Below, piece after piece: positions 22,621-34,832 of a stretch of 64,000 bases of DNA. The stretch is from Hibiscus mutabilis (lineage: Eukaryota; Streptophyta; Magnoliopsida; Malvales; Malvaceae), in NCBI GenBank assembly GCA_019671005.1, contig CM033732.1, forward strand, positions 44,443,392-44,507,391, in the 5' to 3' direction. The position numbers and the translations under genes were made by a program. Position 1 is the first letter of the stretch. Every line of letters starts with the position of its first letter. Under the pieces are notes generated by a model. That model saw only the letters and a program-made list of their open reading frames with translations, was not told the DNA's origin and did not search any database.

Positions 22621-24990
22621 GAGGAATAGAATAGCTTTGGAGTGGATCAAACTTGGGACAAATTTAAGGGTACATGTACATAGAATTTAAAAGAAATATC
22701 AAAGCAATAATGTGCCAAAAATATATCTACTTCAAGTTGCCATCATATGAAGTTATCATAACATTATATATTTGTTCTTTTCCATATCAGCCATTGCCCC
22801 ACCACAAATAAATTTATGTATTCCTACCACCTAACAGATTAAATGAGCTCATCAATTTAACTATTCATGAGTTTGGAGTATTCATAAGTCCTATCAAATA
22901 TACAGGCTCCACACAAACTGAAATTGATTTTTGAATTCATAAGAATTTTAAATTTAAAACACTACTTTCATAAATAAAATTAGGGCATACCAATCTTTTT
23001 AACTCCTTAAATTTAACATTTTTTAGAAAAAGGGATAACATGCATTAAATAATATAAAAATGTATATGTTAAAATAAATAAGACAAAAGCTTTGAAGACG
23101 TTGGGTAGACAATTTTTTTTTTATGAATTAGAGATTTAGTTTAAGGTTAAAAGTTTAAAAGTTAATTATAGAATTTAGAATTTAAGATTTATGGTTAAAA
23201 TTTATGGGTTATAGTTATAATTTATGATTTAGGGTTTAAGCCTTATAGATTTAGATGTTATTTTTTTAAAGATTAAATACGTAAGTTTATGTAATATTTT
23301 TTATACAATATGTGCATTAAATAATACAAAAATAAACAAACTGTTTTAAAAATCTTTTAACAATTTTAAATTTCAAGATTAATTTTAAATAGATAAATAA
23401 ATTTTTTTATTTATTTTAAAATATGTTTTAAAAAAATGCTTTATTTATCCCATAATCGGCACATGGCTCAATTGATATCTAAAAACCACTGACGTGGATA
23501 TTATTTTTCTTGATTATTTAACTAAAAATAAACTTAACGGGTAAAAATATCTCTATTTTTCTTTTTAGAAAAAATCAAGTTGACCTCTTATAAAATACAT
23601 CTAAATATATTATTTTAGGTTAAAAATTATCAAATAAGCATTTTAATTATCAAATCTATCTTTAATTACTATCTAAATATATTTTTTTCTTTCATAAAAT
23701 CTATCTTTAATTATTATTATATCGACATGACAGTACTATAAAATAATTGTGCTTTTAGTTTTTCACGTAATCCAACCAATTTTCAAACACTACCTCTAGA
23801 ATACTTGTGGAAGAATCTGAAATTTTAGTGTCTTCGTAAAAGAATTTGTGTTCGAATTTTAAAGACAAAATTAATTAGAGAGAATAATAAATTTTAAACA
23901 TGTATTATAAAATAAATATATATTTTACCCAATAAATTAGATTATAGAGATAAAATAAATAAATTAAGGATAAAGTTCTTACGTGGTCTCACTAAACTAG
24001 ATTTCAATATTTATTTTGATGATGATCGCAAAACTTTCAGTTGTTACAAGATAATTACTAAACTATTAATTTTGCTATAAAATGATCATTAACTCTAACG
24101 GTAGCTAAGTAGGGTGACGTAACAGTTTGGATAAAATTATTTAATATTATAATTAATTATTTATATTTATATATTTAATTAATTTAATCTTAATTATAAA
24201 AACTTGATAAATTTAGGTTCTTTATTACCCATTAGTTTGTGCTTGAGCCACTCGTTTTGCTTTGTCACTTTGTGTTTTTGTCCGTTAACTTGTCTTTTGG
24301 TTTTGGAGTTAGTAATGTCCAGGAGTTTGACACATCGATAGCATTAGCAAACAGGATGGACTTATGAGTGTCTGGATGCGAGGTTCGTTATCTTAAAAAT
24401 TTAAAATTTTATATGATTAAGATTTTTTTTAAAAAATATTATTAAAAATTTATTTTCGTCATTTAAAATTTTATAAGTTCATCTACCATAAAATTTTATA
24501 AATTTACCCCTTTTAACATAAAGTTCTGCGTCTGTCCATGTTTGCAAACAAGTTATAGAGATGGGCTGACATTAAATCTCATAATGAGAAATATTTCCTG
24601 CACTGACGGTGAAAAATTCGCTTTTAATAAGCGAGTTCAATTTATGTTTTAGAGGCTTAATTTAGGGGTTTTTCATAAGCGAGCTCAATTTATGTTTTAG
24701 AGTTTATGAACCCAACAAGTGTCTCAGTAAAAAAGCGGATGATGTACATCCTAGGAGATTCGGGTTTAATCGCTTTGTCTATATGATGTATGCCCATTGT
24801 CAAATGATTAAGAATATCTATGAACATATACTACTTTGTAATCACCTTTAGACTATTCAAAAAAAAGATTTAAAAGTTTATGATTAGGGTTTAAAATAAA
24901 AATTAAACATGCTTGTGGATTATTTCTTTTCCACTGCTAGTACATGAAATAATAATCTTAACATAATATGTTAAAAACAATAAAACAAAT
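22621..24990. other. AT-rich intergenic with repeat debris
   Basis: No gene is visible. A 14-bp direct repeat (tgcattaaataata) at about 23041 and 23312 flanks a telomere-like AT-rich segment and may mark an old insertion. 23960-24200 is another diverged copy of the 12880 repeat. At 24640 and 24680 the phrase 'aagcgagttcaatttatg' is directly repeated. 24720-24800 faintly resembles a SINE head. Confidence 0.4.
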
Positions 24991-25338
24991 GATAATTATC
25001 TGATACACTGGTAGTGGAAACTAAAAGTTTTTACAAATGCCTTAATTTTAGGGTTTAGGGACTCAATTTAGGGTGTAGGGTTTAGAGGTTTAAGTTTAGT
25101 AGTTTAGAATTTAGGGATTGTGAATAGAATTTAAGGTTTATAGGTTAAAACATAAATCATCATCATATTACACTAAAACCTTAACCCTAACCTCTAAACC
25201 CTAAACATTAAATTCTAACAATTGCCCCTAAATTCTAAATCCCTAAACCCTACACCTTAAACTAAGTCCTTAAATTCTAAAATTAAGACACTTGTGGAAA
25301 CTAAAAGTTTTCATCGTCAGTGTATTGAATATAAATCC
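24991..25338. mobile_element. Mutator-like MITE, second subfamily
   Basis: The 348-bp element has inverted ends of about 50 bp: left 'gataattatctgatacactg', right 'cagtgtattgaatataaatc' plus c. The inner parts also pair (gtggaaactaaaag against its inverted copy). It is flanked by a perfect direct repeat taaaacaaat (24981-24990 and 25339-25348), which fits a 9-bp duplication plus one chance match. The interior is telomere-like: TTTAGGG-type units in the left half and CCCTAAA-type in the right half, an inverted arrangement. Confidence 0.78.
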
Positions 25339-25904
25339 TAAAACAAATAGTACAATAGATATACCGAAGACTTAAATCAGTACAAAACTTGAATTGAAAA
25401 GTCATATATACATAAATTTATGTAGAACAAGATTAAAATTCAAAATTTAAAAATTTAAAAACTTTAATCTTTATCAACGGAAATATTCTTTTTATATAAT
25501 AAGGTCGGGTATGGTATGGAGATTCAAAATTTGAAACATATTATTCTTAAACGGTATATAACTTGTTCTTAACGCCTTTGCAAATTCTTCGAATATTAAT
25601 TCAAATGTCACAATGGAAAAAGACCATATAAATAATAAAACCATAACGTTTTTATTCTTCTTTTTATTATTAAATTAAAATATTCAAATCGGCTACTAAA
25701 CAAAATTCCACCAATCACCCAAAAGCCGGAGGTGGTCGAACCTTAATCAAACAAAATCATTGCCACGGTACATGGAGAGTAATTAAAAATAAATAAATAT
25801 ATATTATATGGATTATTATTTCATACCAACGATGGAGAAACCATCCTGCAACTATAGTTGTGAGATTTTAGTGGTCATATAGCGAATCTAAAAGGTAGGT
25901 CCCT
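25339..25904. other. AT-rich intergenic
   Basis: No gene or defined repeat seen. Confidence 0.4.
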
Positions 25905-26585
25905 ATTAATAAATATTAAAAAATTAAATTTTGAAAGTATGCATTTAATAATAATTATTAATAAAAAAATAATTTCTAATAACAAGTATTAAAAAATTAA
26001 ATTTTGACAGTATGTCACTAATAATAAATGTAGGGAAAAATTAGACTCTAAGAATAAGTATTAGAAAATAAATTGGGCTCTTAATAACAAATACTTTAAA
26101 AATTTCATTTTAGGAGTAGACCAAATATTGTGAAAAAAACTGGAGCCCTAATATTAAATTTGAAGAGTATGTCCCTAATAACAAGTATTATAAAACAATT
26201 GGGTTTCTAATAGTAAGTGTTGAAAAATAAATTATAAAAGTATGTCCCTAAAAACAAAAGTTAGGAAAAAAATTAGGCCCCTAATAACAAGTATCGGGAA
26301 AAATTAAAATCCTAATAATAAATATTTAGAAAAAATAAATTTTAATAGCAGACCCCTAATAACGAATATTGGAAAAAAATCAAACCTCTAATAGCAAATA
26401 TTGGAAAAAATAAACCCCTAATAACAAGTATTGAAAAAAATTATACACTGAAAAATTGGGTCCCAAATAACAAGTATTTAAAAAATTGGACCCTTATAAT
26501 CAATATTGAAAGAATTAAATTTTAAGAATAAATCTCTAATAATAAATATTATAAAATTGGACACTAATATCAAATATTAAAAAAA
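25905..26585. repeat. Degenerate array of about 30-bp units
   Basis: Roughly 20 diverged copies of a unit like 'cccctaataacaagtattgg' followed by an A-rich stretch. Unit length varies by several bases and some blocks alternate with 'attaaattttgaaagtatg'. There is no coding potential. The array ends against a GC-rich hairpin at 26587-26631. Confidence 0.65.
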
Positions 26586-26586
26586 T

Positions 26587-26631
26587 GGGTCATGGGCGGG
26601 CGCCTCTCCTGCCCATGCCCAGGGATGACCC
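26587..26631. other. GC-rich inverted repeat
   Basis: GGGTCAT (26587-26593) pairs exactly with ATGACCC (26625-26631). A further GGGC/GCCC block lies inside. It is a conspicuous GC-rich island in very AT-rich DNA, at the end of the tandem array. Confidence 0.55.
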
Positions 26632-27873
26632 TGTATAGTTATCGTGCGTTCTTAATTTTTCTTAATATAAGTAAAAGGTGCATGACAATCATACAAGGAT
26701 GATGTTCTCTTAAAAAAGACCCGAGCTTGAGCAATTTTGTCTGTAAAATTTGTGTCTTATCAAACTGTTAAAAAATATAAATAGATTTTACATTATAATT
26801 ACTTTAAGGCTATTAAAAAAAGTTCATTTTAATAAAAAAATATATGTAAAAATTAGCATAGAAGATATTAGAATTATGATATTAAATTAAATTTTACTTT
26901 AATTTTATGTTGTTGAATTGAATAAATTAGTATTTTATTTACCTATTATTTATATAAAAATATGTGAAAATTGAAACTTATATTGAATCGGGTCGGAGTT
27001 AAGTTTTTAACTTAATTTTCAGGTTGAATTCGATGCAGATAGAACCATTTTTAAACTTGGGTCATGTTTCATTGTGATCAGGGATTGCAATAGGTTAGGG
27101 CAGATTTTTGGTTAACCCAAATCCGACCTGAAACTAAAACAATAAAACCCGACATGATATCATAAATATATTTACCCATCCTAAATTCGAATTAAAATTT
27201 TAATTGGAAAATCTACTCCAACCGTCTCCATTATTTTTTATTTTTGTCGAAATAAAAAATAATATAACAACATACTAATTTATTCAATTTAATAAAATTA
27301 AATTAAGGTAAATTTTACAACACTTCAGTGGCTTATACGATATACTTTTTTACGCATACTTTTTTTTTTATAAAAACCTAACTTATACTATATAAATACA
27401 TAAAATAAATTTTTTCATGATTATTTTGGACGAATTATTCTTAATCTCGACCCAAAAAGTCAAATTTCATATAAAAATCCAATCTTATCATATCAGAATC
27501 TGTTAGATAATTTTTTTTATCATTTTTAATTATGATATGGTAGTATAGAATTGAGTTTAAATTAATAGATACTCGTATGTTCTGTTGTTATCCCTAAATA
27601 CGTAATTATACCAACTTTCTAAATTAGATTCTAAATTCAATTATTGAAGAATTTTAAGAAATATAATTCATTAACAAAATAGTGAAGTGGTTAAATACGT
27701 TGCCAACATAAGAGCTAAAAAGTCAAAAGCATTAAAACGAGGGTGGGGCAATCGGGTGTTTTTAAATCCACATATAATAAAACATAACCAATTCACAAAA
27801 TGAAGAAAGGGACGCCCCTCTAGAATTTTGTTTTACTTTAGTGACCCAAAATCAATTACTTGATTTTAATATA
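26632..27873. other. AT-rich intergenic
   Basis: No gene seen. Phrases around 26990-27200 and 27420-27560 look like retroelement or MITE debris, but no ends could be defined. Confidence 0.4.
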
Positions 27874-28202
27874 GGGCAATTATCTCATGCACAAGTTTGT
27901 GGAAACTTCCATAAGGTCTTAGTTTAAGGTTTAAGAAATCTGTTTAGTGTTTAGAATTTAGTTTGTTTAAGTATAGTAGTTTTGAATTTAGGGTCTGTTG
28001 ATAAAATTTTAGATTTAAGGTTGAAATTTAATGTTTATAGGTTAAAACATAAATTTATAACCATATTACCCTAAACTTAAACCCTGAACCCTAAACCTTA
28101 TATTTTAACCATGAACCCTAAATTTTAAATCCCTAAACTCTAAAATTGAGGCACTTATGGAAACAAAAAAATTTCTACCGCCTATGTATGGGATAATAAT
28201 CC
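27874..28202. mobile_element. Mutator-like MITE, second subfamily, copy 2
   Basis: It starts GGGCAATTATCTCATGCACA and ends ATGTATGGGATAATAATCC. It shares the layout of 24991-25338: inverted ends, a TTTAGGG-like left half and a CCCTAAA-like right half. Flanking direct repeat ttaatata (27866-27873 and 28203-28210), 8 bp perfect or 9 with one mismatch. Confidence 0.72.
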
Positions 28203-28879
28203 TTAATATAATAATAATAATTTTTCAAAAAAATAAAAAGGAGAGGACAGTTATATCATATGTCATTTAATTATATGTTTGATGACAAACAAGTCACTCT
28301 TTTAAAGGAAACAATTTAGTCTAAAATTTTGTATCAAACATGTCATTCTGTCATTAAAATTTAACCATTTATATTTAAAAATTTTGATACTACACCCCCT
28401 TGACACATCATTCGACCACTTGTTGCACTCTGTGCTACTATCCATCAGCTCAATAATTGACAAATGTGATAGCTCGATAGCCACAATCATTTCTCTAGTA
28501 GACAACTGACATACTAATGACATAGACCCACAATGACCTCAACATTGCTTGCTAATAGACACAATCACTTTACTAATAAATTTTTAAACATAAAGTTAAA
28601 TTTATTGAATTATTTTGAATTTAAGACCAAATTAATAGAATGTATAACTTTTAGGGACTAGAATTGTTATTATACCAAGTCGTCTATTTAAATTTTAACG
28701 ACGAAATGACTTGTTTGTCATAATTTTAATTGAGTGATTAAAGTTATTACTTTTAGAAAAAATAATTTGTTTGTCACAAAATTTAAATGGAGCTACTGAA
28801 ATTATTACTTTTAAAAAGTAATTTGTTTGTCACATTTTTTTTTAAATAACTAAGTGGTTATTTTTTTTAAAGAAAGAAA
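28203..28879. other. AT-rich intergenic
   Basis: Contains diverged direct repeats of a phrase like 'tttgtttgtcacaaa' with AT-rich spacers (28690-28830). No gene seen. Confidence 0.4.
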
Positions 28880-29959
28880 GGCTTAATGGAACCAATGACC
28901 CTAAAATATATACTTTTTTACTAAGTTGTCACTTAAAGAATATTTCTATACATTTTGCCCCCTAAACTTTAAATTGTGACCTGAGTTGCCCCCACCGTTA
29001 ACTCTCGTTAAAAAATATTCATGGACCAATTAGAGGGGTAAATTTGACGTTAAGCCTGTCAAATTTTATTTTTATTCAATTTAGTCCTAAAAATCTTTAC
29101 TTAACCCGAAATTAACCTCAATATCTTTCTAATTTTTATAATTTAGTCCAATATTTTTAATACGATAACATTTTAGTTCAATTTAGTCCTCAAAATATTT
29201 ATTTAACCCAAAATTGACCCCTATTTCTTTAAAAAATTATAATTTAGTCCAATATTTTAAATATAATTATATTTTTGTTCAATTTAGTCCTAAAAATCTA
29301 TATTTAACCCAAAATTGACCCATATTTCATTATAATTTTTATAATTTAGTCTAATATTTTAAATATGATCATAGTTTTGTTCAATTTAGTCCTAAAAATC
29401 TTCATTTAACCTGAAATTAACCCCTATTTCTTTATAATTTTTATAATTTAATCCAAAATTTTCAATATAATTATATTTTTGTTCAATTTAGTCCTAAAAA
29501 TCTTTATTTGACTCGAAATTAACCTCAATTTCTTTCTAATTTTTATAATTTCCTCCAATCTTTTAAATATGATGAAATTTTTGTTCATTTAATCCTAAAA
29601 TTCTTTATTTAACTCGAAATTGAACCCAATTTCTTTGTAATTTTTATAATTTAGTCCAATATTTTTTAATATGATGATATTTTTTGTTTATTTTAGTCTT
29701 AAAAATCTTTATTTAACAAAAACAAAAATTTGACAAACTTAACATGCAATTTATCCCTTTTATTAAAGTCGGTTGATTTTTGTTAATAATGTGACACGTG
29801 ACGCATTCTAATTGGTTCATGATTTTTTAACGGGAATTAACGGTAGCAAAAAGTGAGGTCACAATTTAAAATTTAGGGGGCAAAACATCCCGAAAAATTA
29901 TTTACAGGGCAACTCGGTAAAAAGTATATATTTTTAAGGATCATTGGTGTCATTAAACC
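28880..29959. mobile_element. Long-TIR MITE carrying an internal tandem array
   Basis: Terminal inverted repeats of about 150 bp: the left starts GGCTTAATGGAACCAATGAC, the right ends with the inverted form (GTGTCATTAAACC). Inside both arms the blocks TTTGCCCCCTAAA, AAATTGTGACC, CCGTTAA and a 'gttaaaaaat' block are conserved in inverted order. The interior is the 102-bp tandem array. There is no transposase. A target duplication could not be separated from the A-rich flanks. A single-arm relative lies at 11648. Confidence 0.75.
29075..29720. repeat. 102-bp tandem repeat, about 6.3 copies
   Basis: Unit starts marked by 'ttcaatttagtcctaaaaat' or close variants fall at 29075, 29177, 29278, 29380, 29482, 29584 and about 29688. 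The spacings are therefore 101-104 bp. Units differ by scattered substitutions. Confidence 0.85.
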
Positions 29960-30334
29960 AAAAAATGACAATTTTTTTATTAAACCTGTAATTAAGTGAT
30001 GATAATATATTTTAACCAAAAATAAACTAAGATACTAGGGCATATCTTTAAGATAGTTATCGACCTACAAAATCTTAAAATTTTCTGCCCACTTATCGCC
30101 ATTTAAGCCAAGTTTTTTGTTTAGAAAATTCACAAAAGTGACTCCGAGGGTCGGTGAAGACAACGGCTCCGCACCCACCTTTTTTAAGCAATCCGCAATA
30201 ACTCCCTTGCCTCTCACTCAATTTTCTTCGCCAAAAACATGTTCGATTCCAGCAAATAACACCCCAAATATTTTGTCAGTTTGTCGGATCAGTTAACATT
30301 AACTGATGGTTTTGACAGTTATGATGTTCATGCC

Positions 30335-31358
30335 ATGAGCTACGACTCCAAAGTGCAAAAAACAGCTCGAAACTCTGCAAATTACAACACCATGGGAGGA
30401 GGTGTGGTGCACGATGAGTCTGGGATTGCCACTCCTCCTTTATGGAAAACTAGTCCTCGACGCGAAACGGACATCGATTACCGATGTTTATCGCCGTCGT
30501 CGAGAGCTCAAGCCATAGCTAGAGGCCAAAGGGAGCTTATGGAAATGGTTAGTAAAATGCCCGAGTCTTGTTACGAGCTTACGTTGAAAGATCTCGTGGA
30601 ACATCAGCAGCAACTGGCTGTAGTTGAGGAACCAAAACAGGAGAGTTTCGCCGAAGGGCGAGGTTCGAATTCGATCGAGGATCATAAGTACAAGAAAGAG
30701 AGGCAGAACAGTCAGAAACAGCAGATTAATAGGAGTAGAAGCTTGAATAATGGAGGGTTTCTTTTGAAAATGGTGTTTCCAGTTTCCTTTGGGTCTAAGA
30801 AAAAGAAGATGGCAGAAGAAGAAGAAGAATGATTGTAACACAAGTAATAATTCCAAAGTTTCCCCAAAGCCAACTGTAGCAGATGTATCTGGCAAGACTG
30901 TAGATAAAGATTGGTGGAAGAAGAGATCGGGTTCGAGCGAGAGCGACGGCGGTGGATCGACTATAAACAGTGGAAGCACCAAAAGCAGCCGTAGCAGCAG
31001 CATCAACAGCAGCGGCAGCGGCGGAAGCAACAGCAGCAACAGCCGCAGGTATGAAAATGAAAAATCATTCAAAACATATCAGTACCTGTTAAAAACTATT
31101 CAAAAGATGAACAATTGCATGATTATGTTTTACATATGAATCAATGGAAATGCAGAGTCTTTACAAACAAGACTGCATCTTTTTGCAGCAAAGAATTAAA
31201 AAAAAAAACTTTTTTTATATACCAATTAGTTTTTTACTGTATCTGAAACTACGATTGCAGTAACGTTGAAATGGTTGTTCTTTTGTGCAAAATGCAGGTA
31301 TAGGAGGAAAGGTTGCTTGGCTTTCATCTTCTACAGGAAAACCAAAGCATCGCGGTAA
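30335..31358 (+). pseudogene. Plant-specific protein of unknown function, frameshifted
   Basis: ATG 30335 starts MSYDSKVQKTARNSANYNTM. Around residues 50-90 is the best conserved part, 'SPSSRAQAIARGQRELMEMV' followed closely by YELTLKDLVEH. I recall this pattern from an uncharacterised plant family with Arabidopsis members near At1g16500/At1g79160. The frame hits TGA at 30830-30832 inside a GAA run after 'KKKKMAEEEEE'. The +1 frame continues with DWWKKRSG and a long Ser/Gly-rich tail, splices GT-AG (31049 to 31297), and ends RRKGCLAF...KASR with TAA at 31356-31358. A single-base slip in the GAA run would explain this, so it may be a sequencing error, a variant or a recent pseudogene. Function is unknown. 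Confidence 0.6.
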
Positions 31359-31680
31359 AAGGGGAAACCTTCAGAGTTCAGCCATCTTTGAAAATGGCGT
31401 TTCAACGTGTAATTATCTTTTCAATAATGTTAAATGTTTAGGTTTCAGTATATAGAGGAGATTTTTATCAGCAGAGAATTGCAGCTGTCTGTATAATATT
31501 CAGAAATTCTAATTAAAGAGTTGTTCCTTTTTTTTTGTACCATTTAAATTGAAGAGGAATCATGATTTTGCTTCTCAAGATGTTGCCTTTTTAGCCAAAA
31601 GTTTGCTTGAAATGAGCAGAACAAATCATGACCGTTTGCTTTAATCTTGTACAACCCGAAACTCCATTCTCCTAGGAAAA

Positions 31681-33070
31681 CAGCTCCATCTCTTTTTCCT
31701 CAGAAAGGGTATCCTTAGTTCCACTCTTACAGTGGGAAATCGCCTCCTCCAAATGTATTCGCGGTGCGGAACTGAGGCCGAGGCTTGGAAACTGTTCGAC
31801 GAAATGCCGCAGAGAAACTGTTTTTCTTGGAATACGGTAATTTAACTACATGAAATCAGGAAATAAAGAGAAGACATTAGAGTTGCTAAAGTTGATGCTG
31901 CATAAGAATGATTATTCCTGGAACTTTATTGTTTCCGGGTTTGTTCAAGCGGGCAAGTTAGAAGTTGCTGGGGCTTTGTTTGAAGGCAGGCCGAGGAAAA
32001 ATGCATTTGCTTGTCATTCGTTGATTCATGGTTATGCTCAAAATGGCGATGTCAAAAAGGCTGTTGAGGTGTTTAAGGAATCAGGGTCTTTTGGAGATGC
32101 ATTCATGTTGGCAACTGTTATTGGGGCGTTCGTTGATTTGGGAGCTATTGAAATGGGAAACAGATTCATGCACATATGGTGGTTGGGGAATAGAATTTGA
32201 TCCGGTGTTGTGTAGTTCTCTGATAAATTTTTATGGAAAATGTGGTGATTTGGATGGTGCAAGGTGTTCTAAATTTGATGATGGAACCAGATGCATTTGA
32301 TGTGTCTGTGTTGATTTCAGGTTATGCAACCTGTGGTAGAATGACTGATGCAAGAACAATATTTGATAGAAAAAGCAATCCATCTGTTGTTTTGTGGAAT
32401 TCTTTGCTTTCAGGACATGTTTTGAACAATGGGGACTTTAATAAAAGCATCAGAGAAGTCGATTCAGTTATTTTAAATAAGATGCATTTCGGAACATGTC
32501 AAACAAATGCACGGGTTCAGTGTGATTTCTGATTTTCAGCCCATTCTGATTGGGTCAAATGGGGAACTACTAATGGGTCAGTTTCTGGTGTAAGGCCAAC
32601 TGACATAACATTTATAGGGGGAACGTCTAATGAGCTCCAAGCCTGTTCAATGAAATGATAAAGGGTGGTGTAAGGTCAACTGACATAACATCTATAGGGG
32701 ATCTGTCTGCCTGCTTCAACTCGATGAAACGGGACTATCGTATCGTATTGATCCTGGGATAGAACACTACCCTTGCAATGAATCTTATATGAGAAATGCC
32801 TTTTGAGGCAGATGCAAGCTGGTGCTTATCTTTTGGGAGAAATGCGTTTTCAGGGGGATGCAAGCTTGTGGATGATTCCGCCCAGAGGCTCTTGTGAATG
32901 GGAAACAAAAGCTATTGATTATTGAAAGATACCGGCCCGGGAAGCAAATTCAGAAGAATCCTGGTTTCTTATTTGCAACCTGATGAATTGAACAAGCATT
33001 GTTAGAAAGATAATGAGGAAGAAGCAAATTCAGAAGAATCCTGGTTTCGGTTGGGCTGATGCTTCAACAA
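31681..33070 (+). pseudogene. Pentatricopeptide repeat (PPR) protein pseudogene
   Basis: PLS-type PPR proteins bind organelle RNA. Recognisable repeats are 'AWKLFDEMPQRNCFSWNT', then 'NDYSWNFIVSGFVQAGKLEV', 'FACHSLIHGYAQNGDVKKAV', 'LINFYGKCGDLDGA' and 'ISGYATCGRMTDARTIFDR'. The order resembles Arabidopsis At1g77010 (from memory). The frame breaks near 31842 (stop after WNT), near 32180 and near 32262. After 32445 most repeats are missing, and only relics of the C-terminal region remain (near 32590, 32800 and 33040). Two local duplications (32588/32668 and 32940/33020) add to the decay. No complete protein is possible. Confidence 0.8.
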
Positions 33071-34721
33071 ATTACATAAAATTTGATTTAACTCTAATTA
33101 TTGGATAAAAATTAATCAAGTTCTATTTTACATAAATTCATGTAGTAACATGCAATATATTATTTTAAATTCACTTTATAAAAATTACATCAAGAATTTG
33201 AGTTAAAATAAAGCTGGTTAAACTACTTGGTTGGTCCATTTTATTTTCAAACTATTTGATTTTGGTCATTGAATTTAAAAAATTATGTTTTGATCACTTA
33301 CGTTATCAATTTATAATTTTTTGTCACGGAACTATTAACTCGTGTTAGTTTGATGACATGACACGTTAGTCAAAAGGTTTTATTCTCTATTTGATCTATC
33401 AACTTTAGATAAAATATTAGTTTGACCTATTGAATTTAGATAAAATATCAATTTGACCTATGGACTTTAGATAAAATATCAATTTGACCCATAAACTTTA
33501 GTTAAATGACCAAAACATCAAAAAAAATAAGTAACCATTTAATTAGTTTAAGGGTAAACTACACTTATAGTCACAGTTTTCCTTAAAAATATTTTTACTT
33601 TTTTAAATTTAAATCAAAACCTTTTATTATTTTGATAAACTAAAGTTTTAATTTCAACGATGGGAAGGATCACTTTTGAAAAAAAATTGATGTTTCAAAC
33701 ATGTTAAAGTCTTCCTCAAAAAGAAAAGTTTTAATTTTTTTAAATTGAGATCTAGCCACCATTCACCATTGTTAACCATTGAATCAACTTAAAATTAAAC
33801 TATTTAATTTTGCTAAAAAATTAATATAGTTTAGTTCCAAACTGATTTAGCGGTTAATAATGGCATATTGAAAAGTTTTAATGTTTAGTTTCTTTTTGAA
33901 GGAAAATCTTTAATTTTGATATCAACATTTCTTAACATAAGCTAATGAATTGGTATAATAAAAGCGAATTAAAAATTTAATAACTGTAACAAACATTTTT
34001 TATTTTGATAATCAAAGTGAAAGCGCCCTAAAAATTCAATCTATCCCTAATTTAAAATCAAATCAAAACAGTAAGGATGAAAATTAAAAAAATAAAGTTT
34101 TTTTATTAAAATAAAACAAACGAATATCATCAACAATTTCAGCAAACATGACTACGTAACATAGTGTAACTAAATCAATTAAAATTTTAATAATTTTCAA
34201 CACTAAAAAGATAAAATTTTGAATCCTAAATTAAATTTTAAATCCTAAAGTTTAAAATCAAAAAAAAAACACTTTATGATGAAAATGACTAAATAAATTA
34301 ACCTAAATTTAATATTTTTGATGTGAAAATATAAATAAAAATACCGAAAATTGAGAAAGAATTTCTATTCGATTAAATCACTCACGGCTGGTGAGTCATA
34401 CATGGTTTTTAAGAAGTCAAATCAATGAATAAACAAAGAAATACAGATTCGGTCCTCAACTTATACCTTGACGTATTCTCATTGTCTTTGTTTTGGACGG
34501 CCAATTTCCCTCCATTTTAAGCTATAGTATCCGAATATCCAAAAGTATATCTCCCTGATTTCCTCAACCATCTCAACAAAACCAGACAAATTATAGGAGA
34601 TGAGTTGGAAGAAAAAATGGCATTAAACCATCTTCAAACAAGCTAAAACTACAATCATTGGATAACACATCTCTATCTTCCAGGCTATGATTTCATGTTT
34701 GTGTCAAAACCCCATCAAGAT
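33071..34721. other. AT-rich intergenic upstream of kinase gene
   Basis: No gene. It contains a diverged dispersed repeat at 33230-33370 and a 31-bp tandem repeat (listed). The last 300 bp is the likely promoter region of the kinase gene. Confidence 0.45.
33390..33512. repeat. 31-bp tandem repeat, about four copies
   Basis: Units beginning 'tttgacctat' (first one 'tttgatctat') at 33390, 33421, 33452 and 33483. Each contains 'tttagataaaatat'; the last is partial. Confidence 0.8.
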
Positions 34722-34729
34722 TATATAAA
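34722..34729 (+). promoter_or_regulatory. Likely TATA box of the kinase gene
   Basis: tatataaa lies 104 bp before the ATG at 34833, with a suitable leader in between. Assigned by position only. Confidence 0.5.
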
Positions 34730-34832
34730 ACCACATATATATACACAAACACACCATAGGAAGAACTCGACCAAAATTGCAGACTTGCAGCTTCAGATAA
34801 ACAGACTCAGTAGGTAGTTTAGTTGGCTGATA

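Noticed and set aside
26587..26631. Helitron 3' end
   Set aside because: A hairpin is present but the CTRR terminus is not convincing and no TC start or Rep/helicase relics were seen.
30488..31072. 194-codon minus-strand frame rich in Leu/Pro
   Set aside because: Shadow of the Ser/Gly/Glu-rich plus-strand gene at 30335.
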